A stretch of DNA of 64,000 bases from positions 1-64,000 of the forward strand of contig DAIOKN010000002.1 of the NCBI GenBank assembly GCA_036756705.1, written 5' to 3'. Below, piece after piece: positions 24,395 through 32,091 of the stretch. Within the stretch, counting starts at the first letter, position 1. Each line of letters opens with the position of its first letter. Under the pieces are notes generated by a model that saw only the letters and a list, made by a program, of their open reading frames with translations, did not search any database and was not told where the DNA came from. Both the position numbers and the translations under genes were made by a program. Source of the stretch: Caproicibacter sp002399225 (GTDB lineage: Bacteria; Bacillota; Clostridia; Oscillospirales; Acutalibacteraceae).

Positions 24395-25372
24395 CTATGG
24401 GGCCTCGGGCGATGGGCAACTCAGGATGTAATCCAGCACTTCTTTCAGAGAAGCTGTGGCAAACGCAATGCAGGTGTCAGCAGCACCATAATACATTCTG
24501 ATTTTTTCGGCTTTCTCATCCAGCACCCAGCCGCAGGAAAATACGATGTCACGGACGTCGCCTTCTTTTTCGTAGCTTTCCTGCGGGCCAAAGACCCACT
24601 CGTCGCTGCGGCGGAGGACTTTCAGAGGATTTTCGCGATCCAGAAGCGCAAGTCCCAGCCGGTAGATGGCGCCGGACGCTGTTTGCCTCACGCCGTGATA
24701 CATGATCAGCCAGCCTTCGGATGTTTCCAACGGTTGTGCGCAGATGCCCACCTTGCTGCCGTCCCACCAAGTTCCGCCGCGCGAATTGATCAGGATTTTA
24801 CTTTCGCCCCAATATTTCAGGTTGTCGGAGCAGGATATCCAGATATCGGCCCCATGCTCAATCGGACGGTGGATCAGCATCCATTTATCCCCGAATCTGC
24901 AAGGAAAGATCGTCGCGTCCTTGTCTTCCGGCGGCATAATCGGGCCGATCCGTTCGAAATTCATAAAGTCTTCGGTCATCGCCATGCCGACCACCGGACC
25001 GGATTCCGAATAGGCCGTGTAGGTCACCGCATACTTTTTTAATTCCTTCATGTAGGTAATCCGGGGATCTTCGATGCCCCAAGCTTCCTCCGGATGCGCC
25101 GGATCGGGTTCCATCGTCGGGGAACGATCAATAATCCAGTTGCTGATGCCGTCGTCGCTGACCGCCTTTGTCAGATGGGAAAAACCGCGCCGGTCTTCCA
25201 CGCGGGCGAGCAGCAGTACCTTTCCGTCAAAGATGGTGGCGGCCGGGTTCAACACCGCGTTCACCGGATAAGGCCAGTCCTTGGCCGTCAGAATCGGGTT
25301 GTACGGGTAGCGCCGGAAAAGCTCCTTAAACGTGTTGTCACCGGCTTTCAGCCGTGTTTCAAAATGATTCAC
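24395..25372 (-). CDS. Glycoside hydrolase family 130 phosphorylase (mannoside phosphorylase-like)
   Basis: A 325-residue five-bladed propeller enzyme of the GH130 type that phosphorolyses beta-mannosides to mannose 1-phosphate. Characteristic segments are NPAATIFDGKVLLLARVEDRRG (about 37-58) and WGIEDPRIT (about 97-105), which carries the catalytic aspartate, plus HRP and GGTWWDGSKVG further on. The start is GTG at 25372, chosen because GGAAGG lies 7 bases upstream; an ATG-like upstream start lacks a site. It is coupled to the small upstream frame (14-base overlap) and 57 bases upstream of the nucleotidyltransferase. Confidence 0.9.
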   Translation of the reverse strand: MNHFETRLKAGDNTFKELFRRYPYNPILTAKDWPYPVNAVLNPAATIFDGKVLLLARVEDRRGFSHLTKAVSDDGISNWIIDRSPTMEPDPAHPEEAWGIEDPRITYMKELKKYAVTYTAYSESGPVVGMAMTEDFMNFERIGPIMPPEDKDATIFPCRFGDKWMLIHRPIEHGADIWISCSDNLKYWGESKILINSRGGTWWDGSKVGICAQPLETSEGWLIMYHGVRQTASGAIYRLGLALLDRENPLKVLRRSDEWVFGPQESYEKEGDVRDIVFSCGWVLDEKAEKIRMYYGAADTCIAFATASLKEVLDYILSCPSPEAP

Positions 25373-25544
25373 TGTGCATCCTTCCTTTCTGATCTGACAG
25401 TAAAAATTGATCGATATGTGTATGCAGTAAAAGCATCTTCCCAAGCAAACGGGATCGGTCCAAATCCGCAGGGATGAGAACCGTGCTGCCTTTGTACAGT
25501 TCCATACAGCCGGTATCCGGTTTTAGTTTCAGCGGATATAGCAT
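25359..25544 (-). pseudogene. Small frame, probable remnant of class I mannose-6-phosphate isomerase (manA)
   Basis: A 61-codon frame with an ideal AGGAGGT six bases before ATG. The first nine residues MLYPLKLKP match the start of Firmicutes ManA, and the middle LYKGSTVLIPADLDRSRLLGKMLLLHTHI resembles the C-terminal cupin end of ManA (KKGDTVLIPA type). The catalytic centre between them is absent, as if about 250 codons were removed in frame. It may survive because it delivers ribosomes to the GH130 gene, whose GTG start it overlaps. A genuine small protein is the alternative. Confidence 0.45.
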
Positions 25545-25651
25545 CGACTTACCTCCTGAATTGACATTAAAAAAGAATATAAAAAAACTCCCTTTGATAT
25601 CTAACAAGATCATTAAATATCAAAAAGAGTGAACTGGCTCAATATTAAAAT

Positions 25652-25681
25652 TTGAGTGGATAAGCTCTTTCAGTTTATAAT
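25652..25681 (+). promoter_or_regulatory. Promoter overlapping the CIRCE element
   Basis: TTGAGT (25652-25657), 18-base spacer, perfect TATAAT (25676-25681). Transcription would start inside the CIRCE repeat two bases further on. The next plus-strand gene begins 300 bases downstream. Confidence 0.6.
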
Positions 25682-25683
25682 GT

Positions 25684-25710
25684 TTAGCATTCTAATATCG
25701 CGAGTGCTAA
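25684..25710. promoter_or_regulatory. CIRCE operator (HrcA-binding site)
   Basis: TTAGCATTC, nine bases, GAGTGCTAA. This matches the CIRCE consensus TTAGCACTC-N9-GAGTGCTAA in 17 of 18 arm positions. HrcA represses heat-shock chaperone operons through this site in Firmicutes. No groESL, dnaK or hsp20 gene is present nearby. From here to 25982 the sequence is AT-rich with no supported gene. Confidence 0.85.
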
Positions 25711-25982
25711 TATATATTACGCTAACCTTCTTTCCTGAAAGTAGCAACACTGGAAACTGAACAAATTATCTGATATACGGTGATTAACTCAATTTGTGGC
25801 ATTGATTCGCCAAGAATCGCGTTATTTCATTATTTTCCAAAAATGGATTTTTTATATAGTAAAACTATTTTGATGATAATGATAAGAATAAAAATTAGAA
25901 TAATTATTTGAATTATCTATTTAAATATTGTCATAACAGGCGTATTATATATTTATACAAAGAAGAGTGGGGGATCAACAAG

Positions 25983-26264
25983 TTGAATATTTCTGCAGAA
26001 GCAATCGTATCCAATTCCGAAATGATTAAGAATTATAAGGCCTGCCGGGAAAAAGCAGAGAATTTCGGGAAAGTTTTCGTTTTAAAGAACAATCAGCCGG
26101 ATGCCGTACTTTTTTCGGTATCTGAATATGAACGGATTTCTGTATTTATTGAATATATGGAAAGCCTTGAAGACGAAGATATTGCAAAGGTCTTGGCAAC
26201 CTTGCCGGGGATCGGAAAGCGGAGGGAATACTCCATTGAGCGGTTGAAAAGTGATTTAAAATAG
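25983..26264 (+). CDS. Phd/YefM-family antitoxin-like protein, no partner toxin
   Basis: A 93-residue protein with the Phd/YefM N-terminal DNA-binding pattern: NISAEAIVSNSEMIKNYKACREKAENFGKVFVLKNNQPDAVLFSVSEYERI (about 2-52). The C-terminal part, which normally neutralises the toxin, is SIERLKSDLK at the end. The likely start is TTG at 25983 with a GGGGG nine bases upstream; no ATG is suitably placed. No RelE/Doc-like frame follows within 130 bases, so this is an orphan antitoxin or a stand-alone regulator. A GGTGG/CCACC hairpin (26314-26344) follows. Confidence 0.72.
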   Translation: MNISAEAIVSNSEMIKNYKACREKAENFGKVFVLKNNQPDAVLFSVSEYERISVFIEYMESLEDEDIAKVLATLPGIGKRREYSIERLKSDLK

Positions 26265-26407
26265 ATTGTATTTGCACGCTGTTTCCAATACGAATACTAA
26301 ACCATATCTTTAAGGTGGGACGCTCATTTTAGAGAGTTTCCACCCCTTTATCGTATAGAGGATCCGTGTATTGGCCTACAGGTTTTACTTGAAAGGAGGC
26401 TATTATT

Positions 26408-26580
26408 ATGGTGTAAAAGATTTGAAGAAGCTTACGAACAAAGCCGAAGAGGAAGAACCGGCGCAGGCGACTGTCGCCGAAATCTGCATCGTGGTGTTTG
26501 CCGGAGCAGCGGCGGGATTTTTCCTTGCCGTTCAGCTGGGAAAATACAAATATTCAGTACGAAAAATCAACTTTAGCTGA
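26408..26580 (+). pseudogene. Small single-pass membrane protein, start apparently frameshifted
   Basis: An ideal AAAGGAGG precedes ATG at 26408, but that ATG reads only ATG GTG TAA. Two bases out of phase the frame continues as VKDLKKLTNKAEEEEPAQ, then a hydrophobic helix (ICIVVFAGAAAGFFLAVQLG) and a basic tail. Removing one TG of the local GGTGTAAA would restore M-V-K-D-L-K-K. It therefore looks like a small membrane-protein gene inactivated by a 2-base duplication. It lies directly upstream of a broken SPFH gene. Confidence 0.5.
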
Positions 26581-26602
26581 ACATAAGGAGCAATGGAACA
26601 GT

Positions 26603-27032
26603 ATGGGAATAACGGTAGCAATCGTAATCATCCTTGTTGTCGCGGTCAATATCTTTTTAGCCGGTATCCGGGTTGTAAGGCCTACGGAACGTGGATTGGT
26701 GGAAACGCTGGGCAAATACTCAAAGTTCGCGCTTCCGGGATACCATTGGGTTATCCCGGGCATCATAAAACTCAATCAAATCAATATAACCGAGCAGATG
26801 ATCAACGCCGAACCGCAGGTAATCATCACGAATGACAATCTGAACACAACGGTGGATGCACAGGTCTATTTTAAGGTCAGAGACGATGAACAAGGTCGTG
26901 AAAGCTGAAAACGAAAAAATCGTCGTTCCCGCCGGCACGGAGCTGATCAACGTGATCGGGGGCATGTCGGGCGTCCTGCCAATAGAAAGGTACCCTGCCA
27001 AGCCTCAGCATTACAAGATTGTGAAAGACTAA
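26603..27032 (+). pseudogene. SPFH/Band 7 (stomatin-like) protein, two internal deletions
   Basis: The first part encodes a membrane helix (MGITVAIVIILVVAVNIFLAG) and the start of the Band 7 domain to VDAQVYFKVR. The frame then shifts: one base over, ETMNKVVKAENEK (around 26883-26920) continues from a much later part of the family, and this passes straight into IVVPAGTELINVIGGMSG, the C-terminal end. So roughly 90 residues before ETMNKVV and about 60 between NEK and IVVPAG are missing; both estimates come from memory of intact relatives. The original gene would have been a membrane-microdomain scaffold. Confidence 0.82.
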
Positions 27033-27257
27033 ATTATAGATTTTCAGAAATACAGTAATTTACGAGTGCATCGGAAGGACTATTCTCCGGCACTGGCATT
27101 GAAGATATCCAAATGAGCCGAAAAAATGCGCTTGAAAAGGCTGCTTAAGCCAAATCAAAGCGATTTTTTGGATAGCATATAAATAGCAGTTGAACCTTGG
27201 TTTGATATAAATAAAATGTTTGACATAAATAATAGAATGTTTACAAAGGAATTAATA

Positions 27258-28400
27258 ATGGAACTCGCAATAATCGGTACGTCAAAAAAGGAAAATGAAA
27301 AAAGAGTGGCTATTTATCCGGATCATATCAGTAAAATACCTATAGAAATCAGAAAGCACTTATTCTTCGAAAAAGGCTATGGCAAGCCTTTTGACATCGA
27401 AGATGGAACAATATCTTCTTTAACGGGCAACGGCCTGATAGAACGTGAAAAGCTTCTCAGCGGCTTTCAAGCAATTTTAATTACAAAACCTGTGGCAGAA
27501 GACTTTCAGGATGTACAGGAAGGGGCTCTCGTGTGGGGCTGGCTGCACAGCGTGCAGCAAAGCATCATTACCCAGATCGCCATCGATAAAAAACTGACAT
27601 TGATCGCATGGGAAAACATGTACTACCATGGAAAACGCGACCTAACACATATTTTTAACAAGAATAACGAATTGGCTGGGTACTGCGGAGTACAGCATGC
27701 CTTGCAGCTGATGGGAATCGACGGCAATTTCGGGCCGCCCCGTAAGGTTGCTGTAATCAGCCTGGGTTCGGTAAGTCGTGGAGCTATCTACGCATTACAT
27801 GGGCATGGATTCAACGATATAACGGCGTATACCCAGCGCCCGTCGTTCTTGGTTTCCAATAAATTACCGGGAATTAAATACAGGCAGGTTATAAAAAATG
27901 ATATGGGCGTGTTAGAAACCACAAATTCAAATGGTGCGAAAACAGCCTTTGTTAATGAGCTGACAACTGCGGATATCATTGTCAATGGCATACTGCAGGA
28001 CCCCAATGACCCGGTCGTTTATATTGGCGACGATGATATTCTTAAATTTAATAAAGCATGTCTGGTGATCGACATCAGTTGCGCTTTGGGCATGGGCTTC
28101 AGCTTTGCCCGCCCGACTGATTTCAACGACCCCATTATTAAAGTTGGAAATATCAGATATTATGCAGTTGATCATGCGCCTTCACTGCTCTGGAACAGCG
28201 CTTCATGGGAAATATCAAACTGTATTCTGCCATATCTGCCGTATATCGTTGAGGAATCGGAGAACAAGGTTTTAACAGATGCGATTGATATAAAAAATGG
28301 CAGAATATTAAACAAAGATATCCTGTCTTTCCAAAACCGTTCCGCGGTTTATCCCTATAGGCAACTGCCTTTGAGGCCATCATCTGACGACGGCAAATAA
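27258..28400 (+). CDS. N5-(carboxyethyl)ornithine synthase-like / alanine dehydrogenase-family oxidoreductase
   Basis: A 380-residue protein of the alanine dehydrogenase/PNT fold. The N-terminal domain has KKENEKRVAIYPDHI (about 10-24), and the nucleotide-binding domain has KVAVISLGSVSRGAIYALHGHG (about 162-183), where GSVSRG replaces the usual GxGxxG. The family member ceo from lactococci condenses pyruvate with ornithine. The start at 27258 has AAGGA seven bases upstream. No linked amino-acid operon is present, so the substrate is inferred. It is the only clearly intact gene between the SPFH remnant and the MITE. Confidence 0.75.
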   Translation: MELAIIGTSKKENEKRVAIYPDHISKIPIEIRKHLFFEKGYGKPFDIEDGTISSLTGNGLIEREKLLSGFQAILITKPVAEDFQDVQEGALVWGWLHSVQQSIITQIAIDKKLTLIAWENMYYHGKRDLTHIFNKNNELAGYCGVQHALQLMGIDGNFGPPRKVAVISLGSVSRGAIYALHGHGFNDITAYTQRPSFLVSNKLPGIKYRQVIKNDMGVLETTNSNGAKTAFVNELTTADIIVNGILQDPNDPVVYIGDDDILKFNKACLVIDISCALGMGFSFARPTDFNDPIIKVGNIRYYAVDHAPSLLWNSASWEISNCILPYLPYIVEESENKVLTDAIDIKNGRILNKDILSFQNRSAVYPYRQLPLRPSSDDGK

Positions 28401-28436
28401 TCCGGCTATAAAGCTATCGTTTGTTACGTAAAAGGG

Positions 28437-28581
28437 GGCTGTTGCAAAATAGTCTTGACGAAAAATAATGCACAAAGAATGCGTCTTGATTGGACTTTGG
28501 CAGCCGTTTCAAGGCGCACTTTTTTGATTTTGGGCTATTCCTTTGTGCAATTTGCTATCGCAAATTCATTTTGCAACAACC
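28437..28581. repeat. MITE-like element with terminal inverted repeats
   Basis: A 145-bp element with 14-base terminal inverted repeats GGCTGTTGCAAAAT (28437-28450) and ATTTTGCAACAACC (28568-28581), 13 of 14 complementary, and inner arms TGCACAAAG (28469-28477) and CTTTGTGCA (28541-28549). The GGCTGTTGCAAAAT-type terminus occurs at ends of several insertion sequences. There is no transposase inside. No clear target duplication was recognised. Confidence 0.6.
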
Positions 28582-28673
28582 TGTTTTACTGCAATATCAC
28601 TTCGCTATACGGGAACATGTCCAGCACCAAGAAACTCGCCCAACTGCTTGAGAAGATGGCCTTTTAATGATAC

Positions 28674-28719
28674 ATGCTAAAAAGAAGCCCCCAACTTTGT
28701 GGGCTTCTTTTTAGCATGC
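28674..28719. terminator. Perfect 18-bp bidirectional terminator
   Basis: CATGCTAAAAAGAAGCCC (28674-28691) is perfectly complementary to 28702-28719 around a 10-base loop, giving A-tract/T-tract flanks on both strands. It ends transcripts of the minus-strand triad and of anything read through from the plus-strand side. Confidence 0.9.
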
Positions 28720-28760
28720 GGCGTAATCTTTGTTCGAAGCAGTATGAAACAATACCGACG

Positions 28761-29420
28761 CTAAACATGAAACCGCCTGACAAGCTCCCGAAGCATCTCT
28801 TTGCCTTCAAATACAATCAGCGCGGACAGCGACAGAAAGCTCAGGGAAATACAGATGACGGATGGAGCGGCGATGCGGATGAGTCCGGTCAGATAAAAAA
28901 CAAACGGAACGACGCCGAACAGGATATCCACTATAAAATAGACGATATAGTCCTCGGGCGGCAGCTTCATCACCTTTGCGATGATGAAAAGCGACAGCAT
29001 AGCCGCGCCGCAGGCAATGGGGATCACAAAATTCAGCGACCAGCCGTGCCACCCCGTCACCAGATCCCAGCCGAAACTCAGAACGGATACGAAAAAAACC
29101 TGTACGGTGATGTTCTTCGGAATATTGTCCTTTTTTTTCACCGCATAGGCAAGGCTTATCCAGAAACACAGGATGCCGAGCACTACAAAAACGGACCAGA
29201 AGCCACCCGCCGGAAGCAGAAGATTGACGGCCACGCAGACTACGCCCGCCGCTATACTGGATAGAATCAGGCATTTGAAAAACAGCTCGTGCTGTCTGTA
29301 GATGGTGGGAATTTGCGGATAAACGGCTTTCTCCGGCTCGCCCGAAAGCTTGTGCTGACACAAAGGACATACAGTCTCCGTGCCACGGACCTTGACGCCG
29401 CATTTTTTACAAGTCCTCAT
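28761..29420 (-). CDS. Zinc-ribbon, multi-pass membrane protein (DUF6320-like)
   Basis: A 219-residue protein. The N-terminus has a zinc ribbon, CKKC (residues 4-7) and CPLC (about 18-21), followed by about six hydrophobic helices between residues 48 and 205. This architecture matches DUF6320-type proteins that in gut Clostridia follow a condensation-type acyltransferase gene. Function unknown. It overlaps the upstream gene by 4 bases (stop/start), so it should be made with it. A strong terminator follows 40 bases downstream. Confidence 0.75.
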   Translation of the reverse strand: MRTCKKCGVKVRGTETVCPLCQHKLSGEPEKAVYPQIPTIYRQHELFFKCLILSSIAAGVVCVAVNLLLPAGGFWSVFVVLGILCFWISLAYAVKKKDNIPKNITVQVFFVSVLSFGWDLVTGWHGWSLNFVIPIACGAAMLSLFIIAKVMKLPPEDYIVYFIVDILFGVVPFVFYLTGLIRIAAPSVICISLSFLSLSALIVFEGKEMLRELVRRFHV

Positions 29421-30661
29421 CTTTTTCCGCCGTCCTCCTCATCGTCGGCCGGGCTGGCCGTGATCTCGATTTCCGCTCCCAAGTCCGCGAGAGCGCGGAA
29501 AAAGCGTCTCTGGATCTCCGCGCTGACGAAAGGCGAGGAAAAGCTGATGCTCAGTCGGTTCTGGAAGGAGCACACACATGCCTGCAGATTGTTGGTGCCC
29601 GAACAGATATCAAAAGATCGGATATAGGGTGCGAGCTCCTGCGGCATGGAAACGAGCCCGATATTGGATACACCCGCCGTCTCCAGGCGCATGGCGAAAT
29701 GGTAGGCGGCTTTCAGCCCGAGATCCTTCAGATACAGCGGTACCGCCCTTGCAAAAACGTTGTGCTCCACGGCGGAGTAAGCGTCGATTCCGCGGGAAAG
29801 GTTTTCCCGCACAAGGCCGCCTTTTAAATCGGTTCCGACCTTTTTCAGAACGTCCTCAAACGAACCGCCGCATTTTCCATAATCATATCCGATCAGCAGA
29901 ACACTGAAAAAATTTCGCGCAGACTCGGATGGAAAATGGCCGCGCAGATTGACCGGCACGGACAGTACTACGGGCCGTTTTTTCATTCGCACCGGTACGG
30001 TTTCGCTTATGGCATTCATCAGGCAGGCGCAAAGGTACGCGGTCAAGGTTGCGTGGAAACTGTGCGCCGCTTCGAGAACCGGCCGGATATCGGTCAGCCC
30101 CGTGATGACCCGCATCCCATTCTCTGGATACCGGCGCCCGCTCAGGCGGCAGGCAGGGCCGTATCCGCTACCTTTTAAACGGCGGGTACCGGTATAGTAT
30201 TTCCGGAAACTGTCGTCTCTCATCTGCATAGCCGACGCATCGTAGCCGATGGCGGGTTCCGGTAACTGGTGGGTAAGCGAGAGATACTTGGCCATCAGCG
30301 TCTGAAGAAAATACAGCGCCCCGGTCCCGTCCGACAGGACGTGGTAAACTTCCAGATTCACGCGGTTATGGAACCAGCTCACGTCGAACAGCAGATTCTT
30401 TCCGCTTTGTCTGTAAATTGCCGCGCAAGGACGCTTGTCCTCTTTGTGGACGCGGGGCATTCTGTCCGTGCTCTCGAGATAATACCAGAACAGTCCCCGT
30501 TTCAGCACCGAGCGATAGAGTGGAAAAGCTTCGACCGTCTGCTCGAGCGCGGTCTGCAGAACGGCAGGGTCGACCGGCTCGTAAAGCTCACATGAGATCC
30601 GGAACACCTGCGTATCCGAGCCACCCACGGCTGCGGGGAAAATCAGCGCCACATTATCCAA
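29417..30661 (-). CDS. Condensation-domain / alcohol-acetyltransferase-like acyltransferase
   Basis: A 414-residue stand-alone enzyme of the chloramphenicol-acetyltransferase/condensation fold. The catalytic HxxxDG motif is HVLSDGTG (about 107-114). Other supporting parts are the N-terminal VFRISCELYEPVDPAVLQTALEQ pattern (about 19-41) and VNLRGHFP in the second half. No carrier-protein or adenylation domain is attached, so it is not a classical peptide synthetase. Substrates (an acyl-CoA or acyl carrier and an alcohol or amine) are inferred. It lies 13 bases after the esterase gene and overlaps the membrane-protein gene. Confidence 0.82.
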   Translation of the reverse strand: MDNVALIFPAAVGGSDTQVFRISCELYEPVDPAVLQTALEQTVEAFPLYRSVLKRGLFWYYLESTDRMPRVHKEDKRPCAAIYRQSGKNLLFDVSWFHNRVNLEVYHVLSDGTGALYFLQTLMAKYLSLTHQLPEPAIGYDASAMQMRDDSFRKYYTGTRRLKGSGYGPACRLSGRRYPENGMRVITGLTDIRPVLEAAHSFHATLTAYLCACLMNAISETVPVRMKKRPVVLSVPVNLRGHFPSESARNFFSVLLIGYDYGKCGGSFEDVLKKVGTDLKGGLVRENLSRGIDAYSAVEHNVFARAVPLYLKDLGLKAAYHFAMRLETAGVSNIGLVSMPQELAPYIRSFDICSGTNNLQACVCSFQNRLSISFSSPFVSAEIQRRFFRALADLGAEIEITASPADDEEDGGKR

Positions 30662-30674
30662 CCCGCTCCAGCCT

Positions 30675-31610
30675 TTATCTTTCGTTGCCTTTCACCCCTT
30701 CAAGAAATTGATTTATGAGCCGATAACACGACCGGACCTGCGCAAGCCGCGACGAAAAGGTAAAAAAGCCATGCAATGCGTTGCGGATGCGAACAATCTG
30801 AACTTCGTTGCCATACTGCCTGAGCTTTTTCCCATACGCTTCTCCCTCGTCCCGGAGAGGATCGTATTCGGCCGTGATCAGCAGGGTTTTCGGCTGCCCT
30901 TCCAGATGATCTGAAAGAAGCGGTGCGAAATAAGGACTGTAAAGATCGGTTTTGTTTCGGATATACAGTTCCTGATAATTCTGAATTTTTTTTGCCGTCA
31001 GCAGAAAATCCCGGCCGTTTTCGCTGACGGAGTGGAATGGCGAGTTGTCCGTGTGGTCGTTATAGGTTAACGGATAGAGCAGGATCTGACGGGCAACCCG
31101 AAATTCCCCACGGTCAGCTGCCAGCAGACTGACCGCGGCGGCGAGATTGCCGCCGGCGCTGTCGCCCATCAGGATAATCCGGCCCTCGGCCGTTTCCGAA
31201 GCTGCGCCGTGCAAAAACAGTTCGCGGGCGGCGCTATAACAGTCTTCCAGCCCACAGGGGAACGGATATTCCGGCGCCAGACGGTAATCCACCGACAGCA
31301 CACGCCGGCCCGTGTTCCTTGCAAGGTCGGCGCACACGCCGGTATAACTCTCGATATCTCCCGACACCCAGCCTCCGCCGTGAAAAAACAGGATGATTTC
31401 CCTCGATCGCTGCTGTCTGGGTGAAAAGATCCGGACAGGCAGGCTGAAACCGTCCGCGACGATTTTCCGGTCCCACATGTCATATCGAAGCTTTAATGAA
31501 GGGTGCGCGGCTCTGGTGAGAATTCTTTCCATGCGGTAATGCTTTTTCACATTGATACTCACATCGGAAAGAGCTTTCAAAACCGCCCGGACCAGCGGGT
31601 TCATCACCAT
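30675..31610 (-). CDS. Alpha/beta hydrolase, hormone-sensitive-lipase type esterase
   Basis: A 311-residue esterase with a complete active site. The oxyanion motif is FHGGGWVSGD (about 75-84), the nucleophile GDSAGGN (about 148-154), the acid in EYDPLRDEG (about 252-260) and the histidine in ALHGFFTF (about 281-288). HSL-family enzymes cleave short to medium acyl esters. As first gene of a three-gene operon with a condensation-type acyltransferase and a membrane protein, it may act on the same lipid or ester product. No signal peptide is visible, so it is predicted cytoplasmic. Confidence 0.88.
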   Translation of the reverse strand: MVMNPLVRAVLKALSDVSINVKKHYRMERILTRAAHPSLKLRYDMWDRKIVADGFSLPVRIFSPRQQRSREIILFFHGGGWVSGDIESYTGVCADLARNTGRRVLSVDYRLAPEYPFPCGLEDCYSAARELFLHGAASETAEGRIILMGDSAGGNLAAAVSLLAADRGEFRVARQILLYPLTYNDHTDNSPFHSVSENGRDFLLTAKKIQNYQELYIRNKTDLYSPYFAPLLSDHLEGQPKTLLITAEYDPLRDEGEAYGKKLRQYGNEVQIVRIRNALHGFFTFSSRLAQVRSCYRLINQFLEGVKGNER

Positions 31611-32091
31611 TCAAACGCCCCTTCCGTATCGCCGCGCGACAGATATGCAAAAGCTTACGCCACCTTCAATCCGGCGGTTGGCTATACAGCCGTTTCACTT
31701 TTTAGGATAATCCAGAGAGTCCTTTCCGACAGACCTATTTCCCACAAAGCATTTGCTCAAATTGCACTTTGAATTCTCGCATCCGGATTCTTCGCAGGAA
31801 CGGACGATTATTTCATTTCTCTCATACTTCATATGAATCGCAACATATGAGTTTAAGAAGCCGCAATGCCGGCTGATTTTTTTATCTGTCAATATTTCTG
31901 CCTCCCCATCGCAATTTTATTCAAAAGATTTGGATCGCACGTATGAAACAGCCCCATATTTTATGGCTGAGCACTTGGGCCAATTTGCCGAATCAGCCTA
32001 TTAATCCGACGAAAAAAGATCAGATATAAAAATACGCCCCGAATGGCGCACTCAGCCTGTCGAAAAATTTTAATCAGAGAATCAATCGTTT
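31611..32091. other. Gap without a supported gene
   Basis: About 480 bases. A 65-codon minus frame with four cysteines (31695-31892) lacks a ribosome binding site and any recognised family. No terminator or repeat with strong support was seen. The segment lies between the esterase operon and the integrase remnant. Confidence 0.5.

Noticed and set aside
28455..28667. 70-codon frame spanning the MITE-like repeat
   Set aside because: Most of it is repeat sequence; there is no ribosome binding site and no recognised protein family.
31695..31892. 65-codon minus frame with four cysteines
   Set aside because: No ribosome binding site, no operon context and no recognised motif.
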